From contig JASJOS010000002.1 in assembly GCA_030068525.1 (NCBI GenBank), forward strand, positions 186,001 through 250,000: DNA of 64,000 nucleotides, read 5' to 3'. This DNA comes from Xanthocytophaga flava (GTDB lineage: Bacteria > Bacteroidota > Bacteroidia > Cytophagales > 172606-1). Shown here in pieces: positions 8,241 through 17,753 of the stretch. The translations under genes were made by a program, and so were the position numbers. Positions within the stretch are counted from its first letter, which is position 1. Each line of letters opens with the position of its first letter. The notes beneath the pieces were generated by a model, which saw only the letters and a list, made by a program, of their open reading frames with translations, made no database searches and was not told the DNA's origin.

Positions 8241-11066
8241 TTAGGACACTGGCTCTTTTAAATGTTCCAGTTCCTGATATAATTCTTGATTTATCTGTAT
8301 AATGACTTCTTCAAAGTGGCTCATCAGATAATCCAATCGTTCCAGATTGTAGTTTCTATGGCTGATTTGTTCAATCTCTCTGATTTCATCTCTCAAAGAG
8401 CTAATGCCCATATTTTCAATATTGGGTTTGAGTTGATGTGCCAGTGAATAGAATCTATCAAATTCACGATTTTTATGATAGCTTTTAAACTTGTTTACTG
8501 CTTCGCTGCTGGAATTAATAAAAAGCTGAATCATTTTACAGACGAAGTTTTTATCCCCTCGGCTAATAAATTGTAGTTGAGACAAATCATATAGTTTTTC
8601 CTGTGTTTTCAACGTCTCAGCAACTTTTATTTCCATGGTAGATTGTTTCTTAAAAAGCCATACAGAACATCTGTGAATCAAATCCTTTTCTTCAAATGGT
8701 TTGGATAGATAATCGTTCATTCCAACTTCCAGACATCGTTCTTTTTCACCTTTGATCGCATTGGCTGTCAGAGCAATGATAGGAGTCTGTTTATTGAGAT
8801 GACTACGAATATAAGAGGTTGCTTCAAATCCATTCATCTCAGGCATTTGTATATCCATCAGAATCAAATCAAAATCTTTTTTCTGTACTTTCTGCACCGC
8901 ATCTAATCCATTGACAGCTTCTGTAACGATAGCTCCCTGATTACTCAGTACTGTAATTGCCAGCATCCTGTTGAATTCATTATCTTCTACAAGCAGAATC
9001 TGACGATCTGGTAACATATTTTCTGCTTCTTCTAATTTTTCTTCCTGTTCTAATGTTTCACTGTTGCCAATCTCAAAGGTCAATGTAAAGGTCATAGTAG
9101 TTCCTTTCCCTTTTTCACTGAAAACTGATATACTGCCACCCATTAATTCAATAAGACGTTTACAAATGCTGAGCCCCAACCCTGTACCTCCAAATTTCCG
9201 GGTTACACTATTGTCTTCCTGTGTAAAGCTTTTGAATATGTCAGACTGTTTTTCTTTCTCAATACCGATACCTGTGTCACTGACAATAAACTCTATGCAT
9301 TGACTGTTTTCAGTTTCTGTCAAAAGTCGTGTTTCTATCTTGACAGAACCCTGGTGGGTAAACTTCACAGCATTGCCTGCCAGATTAAGTAATATCTGAT
9401 TGAGTCGATAGGGGTCGCCTTTTAATGCTTTGCTGATACGGTTATCAATATGTGTTTTGATGTGCAACCCTTTTTCCTCCGCTTTGTATACTATAATATC
9501 TGAAACTTGCTTCAGAATATCTTTGACAGTGAAGTCCACATGTTCCATTTGCATCTTACCTGCTTCAATTTTGGAAAAGTCGAGAATGTCGTTGATGATA
9601 ACCAGCAGGTTTTCAGCCGATGTAGTGATTGCTTTCAGAAAGGAAATCTGTTGTTCATTCAGTGGTGTTTTATGTAACAACCGACTCATACCCAGAATCG
9701 CATTCATTGGCGTACGAATCTCATGACTCATATTGGCCAGGAAGATTTCTTTAGCCTTTACAGATGCCTGGGCTTTACTGATTGCATCGCGTAAGTCTTT
9801 TTCCATCTGCTTCTGGTCTGTAATATCCAGATGTATCCCTATCGTACCGATGAAATTTTTATTGTCATCAAATAATGGGGCTCCACTAATTAATAGCCAT
9901 ACATCGTTTCCTTCTTTGTTCTTGATACAGATTTCATACGCATCTGAAATGGCTTTGCGTTTTTTGCTTTGAATCCTTTCAAGATTCTGACCTATCTCAC
10001 CCAGTCTGTTTTCTCTGAAAAATATTTCTGTTGTTTTCTTTCCAATGAGTTCTTTGGGAGTGTAGCCAGTCATTAAACAGAAACTTTGGTTGGCATACGC
10101 GATTCTTTCCTGTAGATCTACCTCTATGAGGCCAAGATTCATGTTTTCAATAATATTTCTGTACTTTTCTTCGCTTTGCTCCAGTAGTGCCTGATTTTTC
10201 TTTCGTATTGTAATGTCCTGGAACTTCCATAAAGAACCCAGGTATTCTTTATTATCCAGAATGGGTATGTAATCTCTTTCAATAACACGTCCATCCTTAG
10301 TTTCCATTTCTATATCAAGAATCACCTGTCGTTCTTCGACAAGTTTGCCTACCTGGTTCTGGATTACCTTAAAATCATCAAATTGTCGCTGGATGAGTTT
10401 TCTCATCTTCCATGCATCCATACCAATTAGTTGATTTGGGGAGAGAGGAATATCAAAGTAATCACAGAACATCTGATTGACTAACAAAACACTATCTGTT
10501 TCATCTACAACCAAGATGGCGCTTTGGATACTGGAGATAATTGTAGTAAGACGGCTGGCAGTTGCCTTGAGTGTATGTTCAATATTTTTCTGAGAGGTGA
10601 TACTTCGGCCATAAATGTTTATGTAGCCTTCTTCTTTAAGTGGGACACAGGTAAATGAAAAATAATGAGTCCCTGTTTCTGCTTCTATCTCTTTTTGGGT
10701 GTATGTCTCACATACATTTAGGGCTATATATTCCCAGAATTGATCAAACGAATATCTATCTTCACCAACCTGTAAATCTGATGCAATTTTGTTTATTGCT
10801 TCATTGCAGAATATAATCTTACCTTCAAAGTCTATTCGTAGTACAGGTTCGGGATTTTCCAGTGGCATCCTGGCCAATGATTTCATATCCTGAGTTCGCT
10901 TTGCTACCTGATCTTCCAGTAGTTTATTTACATTTTTCAGACGCTCATTCAACACATACAAAGAATAGCTTTTTTCCTCTAGTTCTGCTTCTGCTTTTTT
11001 GCGAGCTTCTCTTTCTTGTGCCAGTAAGCGTTTAAGCTCCAGTATATCGTCTGGTATTGTTGTCAT
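8241..11066 (-). CDS. PAS-rich hybrid sensor histidine kinase with Hpt domain (copy B)
   Basis: 941 residues, ATG start. The architecture is the same as the neighbour downstream: coiled coil, three PAS-like domains, HisKA (His448 in MSHEIRTPMN), HATPase (LNLAGNAVKF, DTGIGIE, GGTGLGLSIC), a receiver (Asp738 in LMDIQMPEMNG, SKPF) and Hpt (His877 in LAHQLKP). It is the promoter-proximal gene of the pair, preceded by nearly 1 kb of non-coding DNA. The pair is a tandem duplication. The PAS regions have diverged, which suggests different ligands, while the catalytic core is conserved. No membrane segment is seen. Function beyond phosphorelay is unknown. Confidence 0.9.
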   Translation of the reverse strand: MTTIPDDILELKRLLAQEREARKKAEAELEEKSYSLYVLNERLKNVNKLLEDQVAKRTQDMKSLARMPLENPEPVLRIDFEGKIIFCNEAINKIASDLQVGEDRYSFDQFWEYIALNVCETYTQKEIEAETGTHYFSFTCVPLKEEGYINIYGRSITSQKNIEHTLKATASRLTTIISSIQSAILVVDETDSVLLVNQMFCDYFDIPLSPNQLIGMDAWKMRKLIQRQFDDFKVIQNQVGKLVEERQVILDIEMETKDGRVIERDYIPILDNKEYLGSLWKFQDITIRKKNQALLEQSEEKYRNIIENMNLGLIEVDLQERIAYANQSFCLMTGYTPKELIGKKTTEIFFRENRLGEIGQNLERIQSKKRKAISDAYEICIKNKEGNDVWLLISGAPLFDDNKNFIGTIGIHLDITDQKQMEKDLRDAISKAQASVKAKEIFLANMSHEIRTPMNAILGMSRLLHKTPLNEQQISFLKAITTSAENLLVIINDILDFSKIEAGKMQMEHVDFTVKDILKQVSDIIVYKAEEKGLHIKTHIDNRISKALKGDPYRLNQILLNLAGNAVKFTHQGSVKIETRLLTETENSQCIEFIVSDTGIGIEKEKQSDIFKSFTQEDNSVTRKFGGTGLGLSICKRLIELMGGSISVFSEKGKGTTMTFTLTFEIGNSETLEQEEKLEEAENMLPDRQILLVEDNEFNRMLAITVLSNQGAIVTEAVNGLDAVQKVQKKDFDLILMDIQMPEMNGFEATSYIRSHLNKQTPIIALTANAIKGEKERCLEVGMNDYLSKPFEEKDLIHRCSVWLFKKQSTMEIKVAETLKTQEKLYDLSQLQFISRGDKNFVCKMIQLFINSSSEAVNKFKSYHKNREFDRFYSLAHQLKPNIENMGISSLRDEIREIEQISHRNYNLERLDYLMSHFEEVIIQINQELYQELEHLKEPVS
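9556..9740 (-). repeat. 185-bp segment identical to 6658-6842 (HisKA region, copy B)
   Basis: Partner of the segment in the downstream kinase; spacing between corresponding bases is 2898 bp, in direct orientation. Confidence 0.9.
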
Positions 11067-12053
11067 TGTTGTATTCTGTTAACAAACTCGACTTGGAACA
11101 CAGTATATATCGTATTTTAAACCCAGTTTAGGATAAGTTTATATGGATTACTTATGATATGGGATAATAACGCAACAATATGTGAGTTTATACATTGTAA
11201 AAAGATAAATCCAACTCTATATAGTATTGAAAGAGGCTGTCTCTTGAATTTAATGCTATTATTTATTGAATGACAAAGATTTGTAATGGTTGATTTGTGC
11301 TCAACAGTTGTCGGGTGGGGTTATTTGTTTAAAGTGAAAAGTGTTTGACATACAGTTAGTTGTATTCAAAGATAGTAGAACGGTTGCTGTTAGAAAAGAC
11401 ATTGCTATTTATTAACTATCGTTTGTAAGAGAATCGTGATTTTTAATCATGCTATTGCTTTGTTCAAGCAGAGAAAGGGGTATCGTAAAGAATAAGCGTA
11501 TATTTACAGTTGTAATAGGTAATGAGAAGTAGGTAATGAAATATAGAAGTTTAGTATTTATAAATGTTTTTCCAGCCTTTCTATAGTAGAGAAAAACGAT
11601 ATAATACTTATATATATCAGATAGTTTGGCGTCTTATAGGAAAATACCAGTGATTTACTCTGAAACTTAAACTGGTTTTACTGCAAAGTGGAGTAGAACG
11701 TATTTTTTTGTTAGGGATGCCTTACTAGCTGATTGTCAAAGGAAAACGGTGAATATTTCTTCTGAAAATTACAAATATTCTACATTGCAGCTTTTTAGCC
11801 ATCAGTTACATGAACTTGCGGTAAATACTCGCTTTGAAGCGCTTAAATAGTTGTTTTCCTTGGAGTTGACTTTTTAATTGTATTTTATTTAAGCAATAAT
11901 ACTTATTGGAAACCTATAGTTTTTGACCATTAAAATACATAGCTTTTATTCTTCCATATTTTGCAAAGCTTCTCATTTTTTTCCATTCTACCTTTGTCTG
12001 GAGCTAAAGAAACTCATGTCATTCTTTTAAATCAATTAGCTACATGTAAGCTT
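11067..12053. other. long non-coding region (987 bp) between divergent units
   Basis: AT-rich, with no frame of recognisable protein character on either strand; open frames I read by eye are under 25 codons. It separates the kinase pair (minus) from the polysaccharide operon (plus). One convincing -7 box is listed separately. A CAAAGATA at 11367-11374 would be a minus-strand -7 box, but it has no -33 partner. The length leaves room for regulatory sites or an untranslated RNA, but I see no strong hairpin. Confidence 0.5.
11989..11996 (+). promoter_or_regulatory. putative -7 box (TACCTTTG) of the polysaccharide operon
   Basis: TACCTTTG fits TAnnTTTG, 57 bp before the ATG at 12054. A TTG at 11961-11963 is 25 bp upstream, slightly farther than the usual -33 spacing. 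If used, transcription would start near 12003, so the alternative TTG start codon at 11961 would lie outside the mRNA. Confidence 0.4.
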
Positions 12054-12428
12054 ATGAAAAAGACAATTCTTGTCGTTGATGATGAACCATCTATCCGACT
12101 GATTCTGGAACATTATCTGGGACTGAACTTTCAGGTCTTTGCAAAAAACAATGGAAGTGAAGCATTGGATTGGCTCCAGGCAGGAAATAAGACAGATGCA
12201 ATTATTGCCGATTATTCAATGCCATTAATGGACGGGTTAGAGTTTGTTGGTAAAATTCGCTCACTTAATGAGTATAAGGATATTCCTTTGATTATGTTAT
12301 CAGGAAAGGATGAGACAAAGGAAAAAATAAAGTGTTTGAAAGCAGGTGCGGATGACTATATGATAAAGCCATTTAACCCTGAAGAATTAGAAGTGCGGAT
12401 AGCCAATATTTTAAGAAGAGTAGGGTAG
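12054..12428 (+). CDS. single-domain response regulator
   Basis: 124 residues consisting of one receiver domain: acidic pair DD9-10, phospho-acceptor Asp53 (ADYSMPLMDG), Ser83 and Lys105 (MIKPF). There is no output domain, so it acts by protein contact, in the manner of CheY or Spo0F. An upstream TTG at 11961 would add 31 residues that look random; the ATG directly before KKTILVVDDEP is preferred. It is 25 bp ahead of the priming sugar transferase and appears to be the first gene of the exopolysaccharide operon, which suggests that polymer synthesis is under phosphorelay control. The cognate kinase is not known; the divergent hybrid kinases are candidates. Confidence 0.88.
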   Translation: MKKTILVVDDEPSIRLILEHYLGLNFQVFAKNNGSEALDWLQAGNKTDAIIADYSMPLMDGLEFVGKIRSLNEYKDIPLIMLSGKDETKEKIKCLKAGADDYMIKPFNPEELEVRIANILRRVG

Positions 12429-12453
12429 TATAGTAATATAATACATTTCCTTT

Positions 12454-13329
12454 ATGAAAGAAATAACATATTCAGTGCCGTCAGATTATCTTCTGGAGAA
12501 AGAAAAAATACTGGCTACTCAACGAGAAATTGCCGCACAGCGGCAACAGGAGTTGGAGGCAATCCGGGAAGTTTCCAAAATCAAATGGGATAAACGTCTT
12601 TTTGATATTTTCTTTTCTTCACTCGCATTGATTTGTTTACTGCCTTTATTTGCTGTAATAGCTATTCTTATTAAGGTTGGATCTAAAGGGCCAGTATTCT
12701 ATTACTCTTACAGAGTAGGAACAGGATATAAAATATTTAAGTTCTGGAAATTTCGTTCCATGCGTACAGATGCTGACCAGTTGCTGGATTCCCTCAAAGG
12801 TCAGAACCAGTATGCCAGTATTGTTAAAACTACAACACCAGTAGCTGCTGTCTGTGCAGAATGCGAGAGGATTGGAAATCCTTGTTCTCCATTGTTAATT
12901 GATGAGAAAGGAACACTGATGTGTGAGAACAGCTATAAGGAAATGAAGAAGCAACAGGTAAAACCGGCTTTTCTAAAAATCAAAGACGATCCAAGAATTA
13001 CCAAAATAGGCAAGTTTATTCGAAACACCAGTATTGATGAACTTCCTCAATTATACAATGTGCTGACTGGTGATATGTCTATTGTTGGTAATCGTCCTTT
13101 GCCTCTGTATGAAGCAGAAAAGCTTACCACAGATCAATTTGCTACACGTTTCAACGCTCCTGCAGGCATTACAGGATTGTGGCAGGTGAGTAAACGGGGT
13201 AAAGGAAATATGTCAGAAGAAGAACGAATTGCTCTTGATAACGACTACGCTCAAAATCACTCGTTGAAACGAGATCTTGGAATTCTATTACGTACAATCC
13301 CTGCATTGTTTCAGAAAGAGAGTGTCTAA
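12454..13329 (+). CDS. priming sugar-phosphate transferase (bacterial sugar transferase family)
   Basis: 291 residues. It starts with a basic/coiled N-terminal region (1-40), then one membrane helix (about 50-72), then the PF02397 catalytic region: FKFWKFRSM, DPRITKIGKFIRNTSIDELPQ, MSIVGNRPL, and APAGITGLWQV. Enzymes of this family transfer a sugar 1-phosphate from UDP-sugar to undecaprenyl phosphate on the inner face of the membrane, starting a repeat unit. Between the KFRSM and DPRIT motifs there is an insertion (about residues 124-170) with four cysteines (CAEC, NPC, MCEN), perhaps a metal site; I believe similar insertions occur in other Bacteroidota members. Second gene of the operon. 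Confidence 0.9.
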   Translation: MKEITYSVPSDYLLEKEKILATQREIAAQRQQELEAIREVSKIKWDKRLFDIFFSSLALICLLPLFAVIAILIKVGSKGPVFYYSYRVGTGYKIFKFWKFRSMRTDADQLLDSLKGQNQYASIVKTTTPVAAVCAECERIGNPCSPLLIDEKGTLMCENSYKEMKKQQVKPAFLKIKDDPRITKIGKFIRNTSIDELPQLYNVLTGDMSIVGNRPLPLYEAEKLTTDQFATRFNAPAGITGLWQVSKRGKGNMSEEERIALDNDYAQNHSLKRDLGILLRTIPALFQKESV

Positions 13330-13414
13330 CTATTCATTATAAATTCAGCGACATTTCCAAAGTGTTATCTATGCTGGTCATACTGGTATATTGTATATCT
13401 ATTGTTTTTATAAA

Positions 13415-14176
13415 ATGAAAAAGCTTTTGCTTCTACTGTTTCTGAGCACTCTTACTCTTTCTGCATTATACGCACAAAGAACAGGTACAGAGTATGTAGC
13501 AGATTCTGTATGGCAAAAGAAATTGTTTGAATCCCCTGATAAAATTTTACCTGTGTTGATTGAGGCTGCATTACAACATGCACCTGAAGTAGAAATTGAG
13601 TTAGCTGAGAAGGAGATCGTTAATCAGGATGCCATCATTGCTCGAAAAGCATTATTAAGTGGTGTTTCTCTGGTTTCAGCCTATAACTATGGAACGGCAG
13701 GTAATCTTTCTGTAACAGAGTCTACTATCAATAATCCGGTGAATTCCTTTACAACAGCTAAGTCATCTCGCTACACTGTTGGCGTTAATCTTTCTCTTCC
13801 ACTGGATAAGGTGTTTACCAGAGGAAATCAGTTAAAGAAGAAACAAATAGAACTTCACCAGACTGAATTAAATCAGAAAATTAAAGAGAATGATATACGT
13901 AAGGAAGTAATGGGACTATATCAGGAGCTGGTATTGACCAATCGCATACTGTTATTATCTAACGAATCATTGAATTCAATGCAAATTCATAAAAAGATGG
14001 CGGAGAAAGAATTTGTAGAAGGTGAGATTCCTGTTTCTGAAATAGTCAGAGTAAGCGAAATGTATACAAAAGCTGCTGTTAGCAATGAAGAAGTAAAAAG
14101 TAAGCTAAAATCTATGTATCTGTTGCTTGAGCAGCGGGTGGGTGTAAAACTGAGTAAACTGCTGATTGGAAAATGA
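13415..14176 (+). CDS. half-length TolC/OEP-like outer membrane protein
   Basis: 253 residues from the ATG at 13415 (a TTG at 13391 would add eight residues before the signal). Signal peptide MKKLLLLLF...ALYAQ, then one outer-membrane-efflux-type helical repeat: VLIEAALQHAPEVEIELAEKEI, a beta-like SRYTVGVNLSLPL segment, and long helices with LYQELVLTNR. A normal TolC-type protein has about 420-480 residues and two such repeats, so this one has roughly one. The stop overlaps the ATG of the Wzz-like gene by 4 bp, so they are translationally coupled. It may serve as the outer-membrane or periplasmic part of the polysaccharide exporter. Confidence 0.75.
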   Translation: MKKLLLLLFLSTLTLSALYAQRTGTEYVADSVWQKKLFESPDKILPVLIEAALQHAPEVEIELAEKEIVNQDAIIARKALLSGVSLVSAYNYGTAGNLSVTESTINNPVNSFTTAKSSRYTVGVNLSLPLDKVFTRGNQLKKKQIELHQTELNQKIKENDIRKEVMGLYQELVLTNRILLLSNESLNSMQIHKKMAEKEFVEGEIPVSEIVRVSEMYTKAAVSNEEVKSKLKSMYLLLEQRVGVKLSKLLIGK

Positions 14177-16371
14177 GTCTGATTGATCTTATACGATTAC
14201 TGGTTAGAAACTGGTTGATGTTGACAGTGATCCCTGTGATACTGGCAGTAACAATCTTTTATCTTACCCGCAATGAAACAAAGATTTATTCTTCAGACAC
14301 AACTGTATATACAGGCATTGCATCTGGATATACACTTCAGGGAAATGCCCAGGCTGACTTTTTTGCAACCAGCAATGCGTTTGATAATCTTCTAAATCTG
14401 ATTAACTCCCGTCAGACACGTGAAGAAGTTGCTGTGCGACTTATTGCTAGTCACCTGATGTTGAAAGAACATGATCCTGATCTACTCAGTTGGAAATCTT
14501 ACTCCAAATTACATGAGTTGATCAGCGATTCTCTTGCCAGAACAATTGTAGCGGATACAAAAGAAAAGACCATCTCCAATATTTATAACTTGTTGAGACG
14601 GGATGCTCAAAATGCTGTTTATCTGCTTATAAATGGCGATAAACCAAATTACTCTATTTCGGCTCTGTCTAAAATGACAGCCATGCGTTTGAATTCCAGT
14701 GACCTTGTAAAGATTCAATATGAATCTGAGGATGCTGCTATGTGTAAGAACTCTCTGGAAATACTGACAGAGGTATTTATTCGTAAAAAGAGAGAACTTC
14801 GGGAAGGCCAAACAGAATCTGTTATCAAATACTTTGAAGAAGAGGTCGCAAAGGCGCAGGCAAAATTAAATGAAGCCGAACAAAAATTTCTGGCATTTAA
14901 TAAAAACAATAATATTATTAACTATTATGAACAAACCAAGTACATCTCTGCTGAGAAAGAAGATCTATATGATAAATACAATGGATTAGAGATGGACTAT
15001 GCTGGTTCATTCTCTGTGATGGGAATGATTGAGCAGAAACTGCAAAACCGGACAGGTGTAAGTTTGAATGCTCAGGAAATTATGTCCTATCGTAGTCAGT
15101 TAAGCAAAATATCCACTGAACTGGCTAAAATGGAACTTTACTCCAAAGATACTAACGACCAGCGGGCACAAACTCAAATGGAAGATTTGAGAAAGCAGGC
15201 AGATAATGTGTCTCAACAGATCAAAGCTAGTGTAGACAATCTTTTTAAAAATACACATACCATTCAGGGATTACCTAGTAAAGATTTGCTGGATGACTGG
15301 GTAAAAAATGCCATTATAGCAGAAGAGACAAAATCGCGTTTGTCTGTAATGGATAAACGTAAACAGGAGTTTCAGCAGGTATACGAACAAATGGCTCCAC
15401 TGGGAGCTACATTAAAGCGAATAGAGAGAGAAATAGATATAGCAGAAAAGGAATATTTGTCTTTGTTACATGGACTTAATTTAAGTCGATTAATGCAACA
15501 AAGTAATGAGCTGGCTTCCAATCTGAAAGTGATGGATGCCCCTTATTTTCCTCTCAAATCAAAGGGATCTAAACGAATGGTTCTTGTAATTGCTGGTGGG
15601 TTTGGTGGGTTTGTAATTATTGCAGCTTGCTTGATTGCTATGGAAATGGCAGACAAAAATCTTAAAAAGTTATCGCTGGCTGCAAAGCGTATAGGATTGC
15701 CTATGTTTGGGATATATCCCCTACTGATGAAGGGATCTACATGGAATAAGTTTTTGACTCGGGTTGAAGAACTGCTTGTTCAGCAACTTTTATTGAAGAA
15801 AGGTCAAGCGAATACAAGATCTGTATATACAGTAGCGATTATAAGTACTCAGAATGGAGAGGGGAAAACGACAATTGCCAGATCGCTGGCCTATAAACTC
15901 AATCAGATGCAGCAACCTTCATTGGTTGTTTTGCCAAATAACCACAGAGAAAATCTGACAGATACTGTAGAAACGGATTGTTTCTATAATATATTTTCCA
16001 ATTTGAGTACAGCCCAATCCTGGGCAGAAATGACTGAAGGGAAAGTGAAGGATGGATTCCTGTTGCTGGAAATCCCTGCATTACTTGAAAATACCTATCC
16101 AGTGGCTTTACTTAAGGAAGTAGATCTGATTCTATTGGTAGTCAGGGCAAACCGTAACTGGAGGCAAGCAGATAAGCTTGTAATTGAACAGTTGCAACAA
16201 TTGACTGCAACGCCTATTGAAATAATCGTAAATGGTGTGAATCCGGAACATACCGAAGAATGGATTGGAGAAGTACCTAAAACACGTAGCAAACTGCGCC
16301 GCTGGACCAAAAGAATGATGAAAATGGAGTTTAAAAAGAAGATAGGTTTTGCTGTCCGAAAAAAAGACTGA
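14173..16371 (+). CDS. Wzz/Wzc-type polysaccharide co-polymerase with degenerate kinase domain
   Basis: 732 residues. A Wzz-type N-terminus has TM1 at about 13-30; a long periplasmic coiled-coil region (about 215-460) and TM2 (about 470-492) follow. A cytoplasmic P-loop domain has TQNGEGKTTIA (Lys565). BY-kinases also need a hydrophobic-DxPP Walker A' motif and a C-terminal Tyr cluster. Here the motif reads LLLEIPAL (Asp replaced by Glu, second Pro missing) and the tail is Lys/Arg-rich without tyrosines. ATP binding is likely and tyrosine autophosphorylation unlikely. Role: polymer length control and export. It overlaps the OEP gene upstream and is 38 bp from the flippase. Confidence 0.85.
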   Translation: MSLIDLIRLLVRNWLMLTVIPVILAVTIFYLTRNETKIYSSDTTVYTGIASGYTLQGNAQADFFATSNAFDNLLNLINSRQTREEVAVRLIASHLMLKEHDPDLLSWKSYSKLHELISDSLARTIVADTKEKTISNIYNLLRRDAQNAVYLLINGDKPNYSISALSKMTAMRLNSSDLVKIQYESEDAAMCKNSLEILTEVFIRKKRELREGQTESVIKYFEEEVAKAQAKLNEAEQKFLAFNKNNNIINYYEQTKYISAEKEDLYDKYNGLEMDYAGSFSVMGMIEQKLQNRTGVSLNAQEIMSYRSQLSKISTELAKMELYSKDTNDQRAQTQMEDLRKQADNVSQQIKASVDNLFKNTHTIQGLPSKDLLDDWVKNAIIAEETKSRLSVMDKRKQEFQQVYEQMAPLGATLKRIEREIDIAEKEYLSLLHGLNLSRLMQQSNELASNLKVMDAPYFPLKSKGSKRMVLVIAGGFGGFVIIAACLIAMEMADKNLKKLSLAAKRIGLPMFGIYPLLMKGSTWNKFLTRVEELLVQQLLLKKGQANTRSVYTVAIISTQNGEGKTTIARSLAYKLNQMQQPSLVVLPNNHRENLTDTVETDCFYNIFSNLSTAQSWAEMTEGKVKDGFLLLEIPALLENTYPVALLKEVDLILLVVRANRNWRQADKLVIEQLQQLTATPIEIIVNGVNPEHTEEWIGEVPKTRSKLRRWTKRMMKMEFKKKIGFAVRKKD

Positions 16372-16409
16372 GAATGGTATATAGTTCATTTTACTAAGCA
16401 GGAACGGAT

Positions 16410-17753
16410 ATGAATATAGCTACTATAGTTAAAAATAAGCATCTCCAGTCTTTGGCAGGGAATCTGTTGCCAGCTCTTTTAGGACTGCTTTCTTTTATGC
16501 TTTTAGCACGAGGTCTCTCTAAAAGTGATTTTGGTAGTTGGGCCTTATATCTTTCCTCTTTTACGTTACTGGAAATGATCAAGTCAGGTGGTGTTCAAAC
16601 TGCTTTGGTGATGAGAATTTCTGGAAAAGAAGAATCTGAAAAGAATAAGACAATAGGAGCTGCCTGGAAATTGATTACACTCATATCGCTGACTGGGGGA
16701 GTCTTACTATTTGTCATCTCATTCTTCAGACAGACTAACTGGAACCAAGGTTTGGTGTCTTTCCTGTATTGGTATCCGTTAGTTGGGTTTATTACTATTC
16801 CATTTAATCTGAGTCAGGCAATTCTACAGTCTGAACACCGTTTTGATAGATTACTACTTCTGCGTTTCATAAATAGCATTGGATTGCTGGTTATTTCAGG
16901 GGTTGTATTTTTCTATCATATTTCTCTGCAGGATGTAATTGTAGGGCATGCTTTGCTTCAATTAGTATGTTGTGCCTTTCTGATTGTCTCTGGCTGGGCT
17001 AAATTATATACCATTTCATTGGTATCCTGGAGACGTGTAAAAGAATTATTCCGGTTGGGAAAATATTCTTTTGGTACACTTGCGGCTACAAATATGCTTA
17101 AAAGTGCGGATACCTTTTTGATTGGTGCCTTTATGGGGCCAGCTGCTGTAGGTCTCTATTCCATTCCCTTGCGATTAGTTGAAGTATTGGAGATTCCCTT
17201 ACGCAGTGCAGTAGGTACTGCCTTCCCTCGTTTTTCGAGTTTGTACAATCTGGGTGATAAACAGGAACTTCGGGTGTTGTTTTATCAATACGCAGGAGTA
17301 GTCTCATGGTTATTTATTCCTGTACTGGCAGGCTGCTTTGTGATGGCTGATCATCTTGTAGTATGGTTAGGTGGCGAAGCCTATGCCTCTTCAGCAAGTA
17401 TTTTCCGTGTTTTCCTGTGTTATGGGTTATTTCTGCCTATGGATCGTTTTTCTGGAGTATTACTGGATGCATTGCAAAAACCTGCCCTAAATCTGACTAA
17501 AGTGCTGGTAATGGCAATCTTTAATATTCTGGGTGATATAGTGGCTCTTTACTTTTTTCATGATCTGCATGTGGTAGCGTTTGTATCTGTATGTAATGCA
17601 GCTATTGGAATACTTCTGGGTTTTTATCTGAGTCGCAGATTTATATATGTCCGTATTAGCGATACAGTATGTCGTGGATGGGTAATTATTAAAAGCACAG
17701 TGTTGAAGTATATTCAACCTGTACAAAAGGAGGGACCTGCATGGCACAAATAA
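16410..17753 (+). CDS. Wzx-like lipid-linked oligosaccharide flippase
   Basis: 447 residues with about 12 hydrophobic segments and the N-terminal pattern of the polysaccharide biosynthesis/MOP superfamily: LAGNLLPALLGLLSFMLLARGLSKSDFGSWAL in residues 14-45. The middle contains SADTFLIGAFMGPAAVGLYSIP, another family hallmark. It would flip the undecaprenyl-linked repeat unit across the cytoplasmic membrane. It overlaps the polymerase-like gene by 13 bp, so the two are probably coupled. Confidence 0.88.
   Translation: MNIATIVKNKHLQSLAGNLLPALLGLLSFMLLARGLSKSDFGSWALYLSSFTLLEMIKSGGVQTALVMRISGKEESEKNKTIGAAWKLITLISLTGGVLLFVISFFRQTNWNQGLVSFLYWYPLVGFITIPFNLSQAILQSEHRFDRLLLLRFINSIGLLVISGVVFFYHISLQDVIVGHALLQLVCCAFLIVSGWAKLYTISLVSWRRVKELFRLGKYSFGTLAATNMLKSADTFLIGAFMGPAAVGLYSIPLRLVEVLEIPLRSAVGTAFPRFSSLYNLGDKQELRVLFYQYAGVVSWLFIPVLAGCFVMADHLVVWLGGEAYASSASIFRVFLCYGLFLPMDRFSGVLLDALQKPALNLTKVLVMAIFNILGDIVALYFFHDLHVVAFVSVCNAAIGILLGFYLSRRFIYVRISDTVCRGWVIIKSTVLKYIQPVQKEGPAWHK

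Noticed and set aside
11961-12053. TTG-initiated extension of the receiver protein
   Set aside because: The extra 31 residues look random and the best promoter box lies inside the extension, so the ATG at 12054 is preferred.
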